A stretch of DNA of 33,368 nt from an uncultured Clostridia bacterium (GTDB lineage: Bacteria > Bacillota > Clostridia > TANB77 > CAG-508): contig CALXCM010000010.1 of the NCBI GenBank assembly GCA_944386785.1, positions 1 to 33,368 on the forward strand. Direction: 5' to 3'. The notes below the pieces were generated by a model. The model ran no database searches. It saw only the letters and a list, made by a program, of their open reading frames with translations, and was not told the origin of the DNA. The first letter of the stretch is position 1. Each line of letters starts with the position of its first letter. Shown here one piece after another: positions 1 to 9,300 of this stretch. The translations under genes and the position numbers were made by a program.

Positions 1-2
1 AT

Positions 3-1712
3 ACGCAAAAAGAAGAAGAAAAAAATGATACAATAAAAAATATATTAACAACAATAAATGATGAAGATTTAGAAAAGTTTGAAGTAATAAAAGGAGAGCT
101 ATTAATAAATACAAAAGATAGAACAGAAATAGATGTAGCACAAAGTTTAGGAATAGCAACAAATCCATATGATATAACAGAAGATGGAACATTAGAATCA
201 TCAAATGGAAATTTGTTATTAATGGATGATGAAGGAACTTTGACAGTTCCAGATAGTGTAAAAGTAATAGGAAAAGGTGCTTTTTCAGGATTAGATGGAT
301 TAAAAACAATAATAATACCATCATCAGTTACAGAAATAGCAGATGATGCATTTTCATATAATAACACATTAGAAAATGTGATTTTTCAAGAAAATTCTAA
401 ATTAGAAAGAATCGGAATAAATGCATTTGTTAATTGTCAAAATTTAAAAAGCATCAATCTCCCAAATGGATTAAAAGAGCTTGAACAATTGGCATTTTAC
501 CAGTGTAGATCTTTAGAAGAAATAACAGTACCTGGAAGTGTTAAAGAGTTAGGAAATTATTGTTTTTCTGAATGTAAAGTGTTATCTAAAATTAATTTGC
601 AAGAAGGGTTAGAAAAAATAAATAATTTTGCATTTTCAACTACTGCAATAAAAGAAATTACGATACCATCGACAGTAAAAGAAATAGGGACTAATGCTTT
701 TAATTATAATGAGAATTTAGAAAATGTAATAGTAAAAGGAGAAAATTATATATATGAATCAAAAATGCTTATGCCAAAAGATAAAAGTAAAATATTATTT
801 ATTGCAGATTCATATTTAAAAAGTAGAACAACATTAGAAATTCCAGATGGAGTAAGAGAATTTTCTATATCAATTGCTGGATATACTAATATAAAAACTA
901 TTGTAATACCTAAAGAGTTAGAAACAATAGATAATGGAAGTCCAGTATTTCCAAATAGTATTACTGACATTCAAGTAAAACCAGTAAATGCAAAATATGA
1001 AGTAAGAAATAAAATGTTATATGATAAAATAAATAAAGAAATAGTTTATTGTTTTTCAAAAGATGAAATAATAGATTTAACTAACGAACCAGATATATTA
1101 AGCCTAAGAAAATACTCTTTTTGGCTAGCTACTAATGCAAAGGAAATAGTTTTACCAACTACATTAGAAAAAATACAGGCACAAGTTTTTGACAATTGTA
1201 GAAAAATAGAGAAAATAAGAATAGGAAAAAATGTTTCTAATATTGATCCTATTTTTAAGCTTAATAATTATTTAGGAACTATAGAAATAGATTCTGAAAA
1301 TCCATATTATTATATAGAAGGAGAGGAAGGAAAACAAATATTATACAAGAAAAAAGAAGTAAATGGAAAAGTAGAAAATAAATATACATTAGCAAGTATT
1401 TTGTATGATATTGAAGGAGAATATACAGTAGATAGTGAAGTAAAAGAAATAGCAACAAGTGCTTTTCACGCAAAAGCTAAACTAAAAAAAGTTAATGTTC
1501 CAGAAGGAGTAACAAGTATAGGTCAATCTTTTAATCAGTGCTCAGGATTAGAAGAAATTAATATACCTTCTACTGTAACAAGTATTGGAGATTATTGTTT
1601 CGAAAGATGTAAAAATTTAAGTAGAATAAATATAAATAAAAAAGAAGGAACAATAGAATTTGAACCATGGAATGCTCCGAAGGGAGAAAAAGCAGTATAC
1701 TGGTTAAAATAG
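3..1712 (+). CDS. BspA-like leucine-rich-repeat surface protein, 5' end outside window
   Basis: The frame is open from the left edge, so the true start lies upstream; the first ATG visible in frame (213) is internal. The product is a chain of about 23-residue BspA/TpLRR-type repeats, seen as recurring units such as VTSIGDYCFERCKNL and VKEIGTNAFNYNENL, with the typical spacing of I-x-x-x-A/C-F and L-x-x-I. The acidic segment before the repeats (through about base 200) has no repeat and may be a stalk after an N-terminal signal or prepilin-like segment that is not visible. Proteins of this family are usually exported and bind host or bacterial surfaces. There is no C-terminal sorting motif or membrane segment, so anchoring would have to come from the missing N-terminus. 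It ends just before a terminator shared with tyrS. Confidence 0.85.
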   Translation, partial: TQKEEEKNDTIKNILTTINDEDLEKFEVIKGELLINTKDRTEIDVAQSLGIATNPYDITEDGTLESSNGNLLLMDDEGTLTVPDSVKVIGKGAFSGLDGLKTIIIPSSVTEIADDAFSYNNTLENVIFQENSKLERIGINAFVNCQNLKSINLPNGLKELEQLAFYQCRSLEEITVPGSVKELGNYCFSECKVLSKINLQEGLEKINNFAFSTTAIKEITIPSTVKEIGTNAFNYNENLENVIVKGENYIYESKMLMPKDKSKILFIADSYLKSRTTLEIPDGVREFSISIAGYTNIKTIVIPKELETIDNGSPVFPNSITDIQVKPVNAKYEVRNKMLYDKINKEIVYCFSKDEIIDLTNEPDILSLRKYSFWLATNAKEIVLPTTLEKIQAQVFDNCRKIEKIRIGKNVSNIDPIFKLNNYLGTIEIDSENPYYYIEGEEGKQILYKKKEVNGKVENKYTLASILYDIEGEYTVDSEVKEIATSAFHAKAKLKKVNVPEGVTSIGQSFNQCSGLEEINIPSTVTSIGDYCFERCKNLSRININKKEGTIEFEPWNAPKGEKAVYWLK

Positions 1713-1729
1713 AAAAAAATAAAAAAAGG

Positions 1730-1766
1730 GATGAGACAAAAAAGCTCCGTCCCTTTTTGTCTCATC
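1730..1766. terminator. Bidirectional terminator between the LRR gene and tyrS
   Basis: A 13-bp perfect inverted repeat (arms 1730-1742 and 1754-1766, GATGAGACAAAAA and its complement) with a short G+C-rich loop. A-rich and T-rich flanks allow it to work in both directions. The tyrS stop codon (1767-1769) directly abuts the right arm. Confidence 0.85.
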
Positions 1767-2978
1767 TTAAACTAATTTATAAAATACTTTTTTACCTTTC
1801 TTTAAAATTGCATAACCTTCTTTGAAGTCTTTGTCAGAAAGGATGTAATTTGTATCTGTTATTTTTTCATCATTTAAAGAAATTCCACCTTGATTGATTA
1901 GTGTTCTTGCTTGCCCTTTAGAAGGAGCAATATTACAAGTAATTATTGCATCTAAAATAGAAATATTTTTATTTTCAAGTTCTACAGTTGGCATATTATC
2001 TAAAGAACCTTGACCAGAAAATAGGGCATCTGATGCTTCTTTTGCTTTATCAGCCTCATCTTTACCATGAATTAGTTTTGTTATTTCATAAGCTGCAACT
2101 TTTTTTGCTTCATTTATTTTTTCTCCTTCTAAAGAAGAAAGTTCTTTTATTTTTTCAACAGGTAAAAATGTAAGCATTTTTAAAACTGTTTCAACACTAT
2201 CATCTTCAATGTTTCTCCAATATTGATAAAATTCATAAGGTGTTGTTTTGTTAGCATCTAGCCATAAAGCACCTTTTTCAGTTTTACCCATTTTTTTACC
2301 TTCTTTTGTTGTAAGAAGTTTAAATGTTAAACCAAAAGAATCATTTTTTCCAATTTTTCTAATTAGGTCAACACCACCAATAATGTTAGACCATTGGTCA
2401 TTTCCACCCATTTCTAATTTACAGCCATATTTTTGATATAAATACCAAAAATCATATGATTGCATAAGCATATATCCCATTTCAAAAAATGTAAGACCTG
2501 TGTCTAATCTTTGTTTGTAACATTCAGCTGCAAGCATTTTATTTACAGAAAATAAGCTACCAATTTCACGCATAAAGTCTACAAATTTTAAGTCTAATAA
2601 CCAATCTGCATTATTTACAATTATTGCCGCATTTTCTCCTTCAAAACTAACAAATTTTTCTATTTGTTTTTTCAAACATTCAACATTATGATTGATTTCC
2701 TCACGAGAAAGCATTTTTCTCATATCATTTTTAAAAGAAGGGTCACCAATTGTTGCAGTACCACCACCAACTAAAATGATTGGTTTATGACCACATTTTT
2801 GCATATGACTTGCAACCATCAAAGAAACAAAATGACCTACATGTAAACTATCTGCTGTTGGATCAATTCCAATATAAAATGGAACAGATTCTTTTGCAAA
2901 TAATTCTTTCATTTCTTGAGGATGTGTCATTTGCTCGATATATCCTCTTTCTTCTAGTATATTAAAAACATTTTCCAT
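1767..2978 (-). CDS. tyrS: Tyrosyl-tRNA synthetase
   Basis: A class I aminoacyl-tRNA synthetase that charges tRNA-Tyr in the cytoplasm. It is 403 residues, normal for the bacterial TyrS family. The HIGH-type motif reads HVGH near residue 48, inside the GIDPTADSLHVGH stretch. The KMSKS loop reads KMGKTEKGAL near residue 230. A C-terminal S4-like RNA-binding domain (IAPSKGQARTLINQGG) is present. A GGACTG-containing leader precedes the ATG, and the gene lies 27 nt downstream of the zinc-ribbon gene, so the two are probably cotranscribed. The visible leader of that transcript is short and shows no T-box. There is no CGG codon and no frameshift in this gene. Confidence 0.97.
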   Translation of the reverse strand: MENVFNILEERGYIEQMTHPQEMKELFAKESVPFYIGIDPTADSLHVGHFVSLMVASHMQKCGHKPIILVGGGTATIGDPSFKNDMRKMLSREEINHNVECLKKQIEKFVSFEGENAAIIVNNADWLLDLKFVDFMREIGSLFSVNKMLAAECYKQRLDTGLTFFEMGYMLMQSYDFWYLYQKYGCKLEMGGNDQWSNIIGGVDLIRKIGKNDSFGLTFKLLTTKEGKKMGKTEKGALWLDANKTTPYEFYQYWRNIEDDSVETVLKMLTFLPVEKIKELSSLEGEKINEAKKVAAYEITKLIHGKDEADKAKEASDALFSGQGSLDNMPTVELENKNISILDAIITCNIAPSKGQARTLINQGGISLNDEKITDTNYILSDKDFKEGYAILKKGKKVFYKLV

Positions 2979-3005
2979 AATTTTCAGTCCTTTACTTTTT
3001 ATCTA

Positions 3006-3278
3006 TTAATGGAAGATAATTCCGCTAAAATCTTTGTTATCATTATCTAAATTTTCTTGAAAACTTTTAAATTCAGGATATTCTACAAAACGATTTAAGT
3101 TTTGAGTAGAAATACCAGTTTGTGTAGAAATTTGGTCTAATGAACTTTCAAATCCATTTTCTTGTATATAACTTTTGAAAGCTGAGAATTCAGCGCCATC
3201 CTTTGCTTTACATTTTGGACAAACATTTCCTTCTGATACATAAAAGCTACCACATCTACTACATCTATTTAGTTCCAT
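3006..3278 (-). CDS. Small zinc-ribbon protein, YvyF-like
   Basis: A 90-residue protein with an N-terminal four-cysteine zinc ribbon (CSRCG at residues 6-10 and CPKCK at about 20-24), followed by a helical region that resembles a small helix-turn-helix (ISTQTGISTQNLNRFVEY). The arrangement resembles the flagellar-operon protein YvyF/TIGR03826, but no flagellar gene is nearby, so the role is unknown. It starts after a good AGGT-type site (TGGAGG, 10 nt upstream) and is the first gene of a probable two-gene unit with tyrS. Confidence 0.75.
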   Translation of the reverse strand: MELNRCSRCGSFYVSEGNVCPKCKAKDGAEFSAFKSYIQENGFESSLDQISTQTGISTQNLNRFVEYPEFKSFQENLDNDNKDFSGIIFH

Positions 3279-3327
3279 ACTAATACCTCCATTTTATCTT
3301 TTGACATTTTTCATTAAAATTTTCTAT

Positions 3328-3336
3328 ATTGTATCA
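3328..3336 (-). promoter_or_regulatory. Extended -10 promoter for the zinc-ribbon/tyrS unit
   Basis: On the minus strand the sequence reads TG-A-TACAAT, an extended -10 element. The predicted start is about 43 nt upstream of the 3278 ATG, leaving no room for a T-box leader. Confidence 0.55.
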
Positions 3337-3362
3337 TAAAATAACAGAAATTTAAATACTTT

Positions 3363-3773
3363 CTAGGTTAATTCTTTGAATTTATTGTAAAATTCTAAAT
3401 TATGTTTTTGAAGTCTAATAGGTCTTAAATTGTTATCTGTAAAACAGTGATTTGTTTCAGCTTGAAAAACAAGATTTCCTGTTTTCTTTTCAGTTGCAAC
3501 ATATTCCATAGTAAGTCTTACACCATTAAATTCTTTTGCATGCATTTTTATTATAATTGTATCATCAAAAGTCACATGATGCTTAAAGTCACATTTAACA
3601 CCTAAAACAGGAATCATAATTCCGTTTTCTTCAAGCAAAGAATATGGCATACCCATTTTTTTTAGCATATAGCATCTTGCTTCTTCTAAAAAACGAATAT
3701 AGTTTGAATGATGAACTATTCCCATTTTATCTGTTTCATAATAATTAATTCTTCTTTCATATACAAAATCCAT
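3363..3773 (-). CDS. Hotdog-fold acyl-CoA thioesterase, YbgC/FadM type
   Basis: A 136-residue single-domain hotdog protein of the 4HBT family, which hydrolyses acyl-CoA or acyl-ACP thioesters. The family signature is clear near the N-terminus: YYETDKMGIVHHSNYIRFLEEAR-like order, with the catalytic Asp in ETDKMG and the following HH-x-NY. Length is normal for YbgC-like proteins. It has its own GAAAGGAC site about 10 nt before the ATG and sits 84 nt upstream of the zinc-ribbon gene on the same strand. The substrate cannot be read from sequence. Confidence 0.9.
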   Translation of the reverse strand: MDFVYERRINYYETDKMGIVHHSNYIRFLEEARCYMLKKMGMPYSLLEENGIMIPVLGVKCDFKHHVTFDDTIIIKMHAKEFNGVRLTMEYVATEKKTGNLVFQAETNHCFTDNNLRPIRLQKHNLEFYNKFKELT

Positions 3774-3851
3774 AAAAATCAGTCCTTTCTAGAACAAAAT
3801 TATATTAAATTAAAAAAAATATGTCAAATAAAATGCGAAATTTAGAATATG

Positions 3852-3860
3852 TGGTATAAT
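3852..3860 (+). promoter_or_regulatory. Extended -10 promoter of the amylase gene
   Basis: Perfect TG-G-TATAAT. No clear -35 box is present, as is usual with an extended -10. The start would be near 3867, giving a leader of about 25 nt. Confidence 0.7.
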
Positions 3861-3891
3861 TAAGAAAATTAAAATAGAAATGGAGAAAAAG

Positions 3892-5334
3892 ATGAAAAAA
3901 ATAAATGGAATAATAATGCAATATTTTGAATGGTATATGGAGTGTAATCAAAATTTATGGAATGAAGTAGCAAAAAATGCACCAGAACTTGCAGATATTG
4001 GGATAACAGCACTTTGGCTTCCGCCTGCATATAAAGGAATTGGTGGCAAAGACGAAGTTGGATACGGAGTATATGATGTATATGATTTAGGAGAATTTGA
4101 CCAAAAAGGAACGATAAAGACAAAATATGGTTCAAAAGACGAATATTTAAATTGTATTAGAGCATTAAATCAAAATGGAATAGAAGCATATGCAGATATT
4201 GTTTTAAACCATAAAATGGGAGCAGATATGTTGCAAACAATACCAGCAAATAAAGTAGAATGGGGAAATCACAATATAGAACAGGCAAAACAAGAAATAG
4301 TAAGAGTTGCAACAAAATTTACTTTTCCAGGTAGAAAACATAAATATTCAGATTTTGAATGGAATTGGACACATTTTGATGGAATAGATTATGACGAAAA
4401 ATCAAAAGAACATGCAATCTTTAAATTTAAAGATAAAGATTGGAGTGTTGCAGTAGACGAAGAATTTGGAAACTATGACTATTTAATGGGGGCAGATATA
4501 GATTTTGCAAACGAGGAAGTTGTAGAAGAATGTAATAAATGGGGAGAATGGTACTTAGAATTAACCGGAGTTGATGGATTTAGACTAGATGCAGTAAAAC
4601 ATATAAATGCTCTTTTTTATAGAGATTGGATAAGAAACTTAAGAAAGAAAACAGGAGAAGGACTTTTTACTGTCGGAGAATATTGGAGTGGAGATGTATC
4701 AAAATTACATAGATATATCACAGAAACAGAAGGAGAAATCTCACTTTTTGATGTACCTCTACACTATAATTTATATAATGCGTCAATAAATGAAAACTAT
4801 GATTTAAGTAAAATATTTGAAAAAACATTAGTAAAAGAAAACTCAAGTATGGCAGTAACTTTTGTGGATAATCATGATACACAGCCAGGGCAAAGTTTAG
4901 AAAGTTTTGTGAAATCTTGGTTTAAGCCAGCTGCATATTGTTTGATATTACTTCGCGATACCGGATATCCATGTGTGTTTTATGGAGATTTTTATGGAAT
5001 ACTACATGATAATATAGAACCTGTAAAAGAATTAAAAACTTTGATAGAACTAAGAAAAGAAAAAGCATATGGAAAACAAAACGATTATTTCGATAATCCA
5101 AATTTTATAGGATGGACTCGTGAAGGAGATGAAGAACATCTAAAATCAGGTTTAGCAGTAGTAATTTCAAACAAAGGAGCAGGAGAAAAAAGAATGTATA
5201 TGGGTAAAAAATATACAGGAGAAAAATTTATAGATAGTCTAGGAAATTGCCAAGATGAAATAATAATAGATAACGAAGGATTTGGAAACTTTAAAGTAAA
5301 AGAAAAATCAGTCTCAGTTTGGGTGGAAGCTTGA
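3892..5334 (+). CDS. Cytoplasmic alpha-amylase, GH13
   Basis: A glycoside hydrolase family 13 enzyme that cleaves alpha-1,4-glucan links. It has no signal peptide, like the cytoplasmic amylases related to E. coli AmyA, and is 480 residues long. Visible motifs: DIVLNHKMGAD (region I), GFRLDAVKHI with the nucleophile Asp at about residue 233, FTVGEYW with the acid/base Glu at about 263, and FVDNHDTQ with the third acid Asp at about 329. I place the start at 3892 because GGAG at 3882-3885 is 6 nt upstream; an in-frame ATG at 3880 overlaps that site. CGG strings here (ACC GGA, GTC GGA, TAC GGA) all cross codon boundaries. The gene probably serves storage-glycan or imported maltodextrin breakdown. 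Confidence 0.95.
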   Translation: MKKINGIIMQYFEWYMECNQNLWNEVAKNAPELADIGITALWLPPAYKGIGGKDEVGYGVYDVYDLGEFDQKGTIKTKYGSKDEYLNCIRALNQNGIEAYADIVLNHKMGADMLQTIPANKVEWGNHNIEQAKQEIVRVATKFTFPGRKHKYSDFEWNWTHFDGIDYDEKSKEHAIFKFKDKDWSVAVDEEFGNYDYLMGADIDFANEEVVEECNKWGEWYLELTGVDGFRLDAVKHINALFYRDWIRNLRKKTGEGLFTVGEYWSGDVSKLHRYITETEGEISLFDVPLHYNLYNASINENYDLSKIFEKTLVKENSSMAVTFVDNHDTQPGQSLESFVKSWFKPAAYCLILLRDTGYPCVFYGDFYGILHDNIEPVKELKTLIELRKEKAYGKQNDYFDNPNFIGWTREGDEEHLKSGLAVVISNKGAGEKRMYMGKKYTGEKFIDSLGNCQDEIIIDNEGFGNFKVKEKSVSVWVEA

Positions 5335-5341
5335 GAAAAAA

Positions 5342-5444
5342 GGGGACAGTTCTAAATCTCTCATTTTTGTCGTTTTTTGTCGTTTTGCTATATTTTTTAT
5401 AATCGACATATTTTGACAAAAATGAGAGATTTAGAACTGTCCCC
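5342..5444. repeat. 30-bp perfect inverted repeat, REP/MITE-like palindrome
   Basis: Arms at 5342-5371 and 5415-5444 (GGGGACAGTTCTAAATCTCT... and its exact complement) flank 43 nt of T-rich sequence. It lies between two convergent genes and could end transcription from both sides. The GGGGACAG/CTGTCCCC ends resemble palindromes mobilised by REP-associated tyrosine (Y1) transposases; that link is inference, since no transposase is in the window. Confidence 0.8.
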
Positions 5445-5451
5445 AATACTA

Positions 5452-6115
5452 TCAATTTCTTCTTTTTCCAAAAATAGAAAGTATTCTTAAGAATATATTT
5501 ATAAAGTCTAGATAAAGTTGCATTGCACAATAAATATGTATTTTTTCGCTGTTTAAGTTAGGAGCTTCAGCTAAAAGCTTCATTTTATTAATGTCATATA
5601 TTGTAATTCCCATAAATAAAACAAGTATAAACCAATCTAAACCTATGTCTAATAATGAGTTTTTAAGAAATAGATTTATTATGCTTAAAACTATTCCTGC
5701 AATTAAAAAAACTGTGATATATGGTGACCATGAAGTTAGGTTAGCCTTTGTTTTATATCCGATTAATGCAAGCACTGCATAAATTACAGCAGATGCTATA
5801 AATAATGTGATAATTGATGATAATTCAAATACTGCAAATATAACAGATAAGGTTACACCATTTATCATTGCATAGACAAAGTACAGTATTCCGAACTACT
5901 GTAGGTGAAAGTTTTCTAAATAAAAAACTAAATAGTAATACTACAACTAATTCTATTATAAGAACTACTCCAAAATAATCGCCTAATATAATGTCAAGAA
6001 AAAGCCCAGAAGAATAAGTGTACCATGCAATTATTGCAGAACCTAGAAGACCTAAAAACATCCAAAAAAATGTCTTTCCAAATAGCTTATTTTGAACATT
6101 TACTTCATTATCCAT
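5452..6115 (-). CDS. BAX inhibitor-1/YccA family membrane protein, needs one +1 shift at CGG
   Basis: A multi-pass membrane protein of the BI-1/YccA (TMBIM) family, some members of which are pH-sensitive calcium-leak channels. The conserved C-terminus (MQLYLDFINIFLRILSIFGKRR) and about seven hydrophobic segments are visible. Reading starts at 6115 after GAGGAG. After 74 codons (ending SPTVV) the next zero-frame codon is CGG (5893-5891); staying in frame gives 22 unrelated residues and a stop. Skipping the C gives GILYFVYAMI, matching the family, and the frame continues to TGA at 5452. Total is about 220 residues, normal for the family. It is divergent from dnaE. Confidence 0.88.
5891..5893 (-). 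other. CGG +1 shift site in the BI-1 gene
   Basis: Zero frame GTT CGG AAT; the +1 frame reads GTT (C) GGA ATA and restores Val-Gly-Ile in the second half of a transmembrane region. Confidence 0.75.
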
Positions 6116-6148
6116 AAATTTTATCTCCTCTCTTTGAAATTTATAAAT

Positions 6149-6177
6149 ATTATATAAGAAAAAAATTAATAAAACAA
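6149..6177 (-). promoter_or_regulatory. Promoter of the BI-1 gene
   Basis: Minus strand TTGTTT at 6177-6172, 17-nt spacer, TATAAT at 6154-6149, with a leader of about 30 nt before the start at 6115. Confidence 0.7.
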
Positions 6178-6197
6178 TAGAATAAAAAGAAAAAAGG

Positions 6198-6206
6198 TGA
6201 TATAAT
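6198..6206 (+). promoter_or_regulatory. Extended -10 promoter of dnaE
   Basis: TG-A-TATAAT, divergent from the BI-1 promoter. It predicts a leader of about 90 nt that contains the TGTCCC/GGACA repeats. Confidence 0.7.
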
Positions 6207-6238
6207 CAAACCAAAATTACTATAAAGTTTACAAGAAG

Positions 6239-6288
6239 TGTCCCCAAATGGACAAAAATGTCCAAAAGGACCTGTCCCAAATGGACAT
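6239..6288 (+). repeat. TGTCCC/GGACA repeats in the dnaE leader
   Basis: A direct repeat TGTCCC(C)AAATGGACA occurs at 6239-6254 and 6273-6287. A perfect hairpin TGGACA-AAAA-TGTCCA lies at 6249-6264, followed by AAAAGGACC. The units resemble the end sequences of the palindrome at 5342-5444, so they may be remnants of the same REP-like family. They lie between the predicted start and the ribosome-binding site (about 6291) and could affect dnaE mRNA. Confidence 0.65.
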
Positions 6289-6303
6289 TGAAAGGAGAAA
6301 AAA

Positions 6304-9300
6304 ATGTCAGATTTTGTTCATTTACATATACATAGCGAATTTAGCTTGTTAGATGGAGCAAATAGAATAAAAGATTTGCCAGTTCGTGCAAAAGAACTTG
6401 GAATGAAAGCAATAGCAATTACAGATCATGGTGTTATGTATGGTGTAATTGACTTTTATAAAGCATGTAAAAAAGAAGGAATAAAACCAATAATTGGTTG
6501 TGAGGTATATGTTGCACCTCGTTCTAGATTTGATAAAGAACCAGGTATAGATAACAAGTATAACCACTTGATTTTACTTGCTAAAAACAATGAAGGCTAT
6601 AAAAACTTAAGTAAATTAGTTTCTTTAGGTTTTGTTGATGGCTACTATTATAAACCTCGTATAGATTTAGAAATATTAGAAAAATATCATGAAGGTTTAA
6701 TCTGCCTTAGTGGCTGTTTAGCAGGTTCTGTTAATCAAGCACTTTTAAACGGAAACTATGATAAAGCAGAAGAAATTGCTTTATGGCATAAGAAAGTATT
6801 TAAAGAAGACTATTATATAGAAATTCAAAACAATGGAATAAAAGAACAAGTTTTAGCAAATCAAAGGCTAATAGAGCTTGCAAGAAAGTTAGATATTCCA
6901 ATTGTTGCAACAAATGATGCTCACTACTTAAAAAAGGAGGATAGCTATAATCATGAAGTCTTACTTTGTATTCAAACAGGTAAGAGAATGAGTGATGAAG
7001 ACAGAATGAGATTTGAAACAGATGAGCTATATGTAAAATCTCCTGAAGAAATGTCAGAATATTTTAAAGCTTTTCCAGAGGCAATAGAAAACACTGTAAA
7101 AATTGCAGATAAATGTAATGTTGAATTTGAATTTGGTCATACAATACTTCCTAATTATGATGTACCAGAAGAATATCCAACACATTTTGATTATTTCAAA
7201 AAAATATGTGATGATGGAATTAAAAAAAGATATGGAGAAAATCCTGGAAAAGAAATTTTAGATAGAGCAGAATATGAAATAAGTGTAATAAAAAAGATGG
7301 GATATGTTGATTATTTCCTAATTGTATGGGATTTTATTCATTATGCTAAAACTCATAATATACCAGTAGGGCCACGGTCGTGGTTCTGGTGCTGGTTCTA
7401 TTATTGCTTATGCAATGGAAATTACAGATATAGACCCTATGAAATATGATTTGCTTTTTGAAAGATTTTTAAACCCTGAAAGAATAAGTATGCCAGACTT
7501 TGATGTCGATTTTTGTTATGAACATAGACAAGATGTAATAGATTATGTATCTAGAAAATACGGACATGACCATGTATCACAGATTATAACATTTGGAACA
7601 ATGTCAGCTAGAATGGTAATTAGAGATGTTGCAAGAGTTTTAGATGTTCCATATTCAGAAGCAGATACTTTAGCAAAAATGATACCAAATGAATTACATA
7701 TAACAATTAAAAAAGCATTAGAGCAAAATAAAGAATTAGAAAATTTATATGAAACAGATGAGACTGTAAAAAAAGTTTTAGATATAGCAATGGGATTAGA
7801 AGGAATGCCAAGACAGGCATCAACTCATGCATGTCGGAATAGTTATAACAAAAGAGCCAGTAGATACATATGTTCCTTTATATGTTCGTGACGGACAAAT
7901 TTCGACACAATACATAATGACAACACTAGAGGAATTAGGTCTTCTAAAAATGGACTTTTTAGGACTAAGAACACTAACTGTAATACAAGATACAATTGAT
8001 TTAGTAAAAGAAAATAGAGGGATAGATGTAGAGTTTGATAAAGATATGGCAGACCCAAAAGTATATAAATTATGGCAAGAAGGTAAATCTTGTGGAATAT
8101 TCCAATTTGAGTCACAAGGTATGACAAACTTTATGAAAGAATTAAAGCCAGACTGTTTAGAAGATTTGATAGCAGGTGTTTCTCTATATCGTCCAGGACC
8201 AATGGACCAAATACCAAGATATATTAAAGGAAAAAGAAATCCTGGTCATAATGAATATACTCATCCAAGTCTAGAACCAATATTAAATGTTACTTATGGT
8301 TGTATGGTATATCAAGAACAAGTTATGCAAATTGTAAGAAACTTAGCTGGATATTCACTTCGGAAGAGCTGACTTAGTAAGAAGAGCAATGGGTAAGAAA
8401 AAACTTGATGTTATGGCAAAGGAAAGAGAAATATTTATCCATGGTCAAGTAGATGAAAATGGAAATGTAATTGTTCCAGGTTGTGTAAGAAATGGAATAG
8501 ATGAGGTTTCTGCAAATAAAATATTTGATGAAATGGCAGAGTTTGCAAAATATGCATTTAATAAAAGTCATGCTGCTTGTTATGCAGTAGTAGCATATAG
8601 GACAGCATATTTAAAAGCATATTATCCTGCAGAATTTATGGCAGCAACACTAAATAGCTTTTTAGGAAATTTAGATAAAATTCCACAATATATTGATGAA
8701 TGTAAAGCACTTGGAATTGAAATTTTAAAACCAGAAATAAATAAAAGTAGTACAAAATTTACTGTCGAAAAAGTGAAAACAAATGAAAATATGGCAGAAA
8801 AATTTGCAATTAGATTTGGACTTCGGAAGTATAAAAAATGTGGGAACAGTGCCAGTAGATAGTATTGTAAAAGAAAGAAAAGAACATGGAGATTATGAAA
8901 GTTTTACAGATTTTTGTGAAAGAATTGCAGATGAAGCGGTAAATAAAAAATGTATTGAAAGCTTAATAAAAGCAGGAGCTTTTGATGAATTTAAACAAAC
9001 AAGAAGTACTTTACTAGCATCTTTTGAAGGCATAATAGATACAATACAATCAGGAAAGAAAAAAGGCTTTCAAGGGCAAGTTACAATGTTTGATTTGGGA
9101 AGCAAAGAAGAGCAAGAAAACTTAGATGAGATGAAATATAAATTTGAAGAACATGAAGAATTGCCAGATAGAGAATTGTTAGCTTTAGAAAAAGAAATGC
9201 TAGGTATATATATTTCAGGACATCCATTAGAAAAATTAAGAACACAAATTGAAAAACAAACAAATATAAATACAATAGAATTAAGACAACTAGTAGAGCA

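Noticed and set aside
2979..3005. T-box leader for tyrS
   Set aside because: Only 27 nt separate tyrS from the upstream gene, and the transcript leader before that gene is about 43 nt; no stem or T-box sequence is present.
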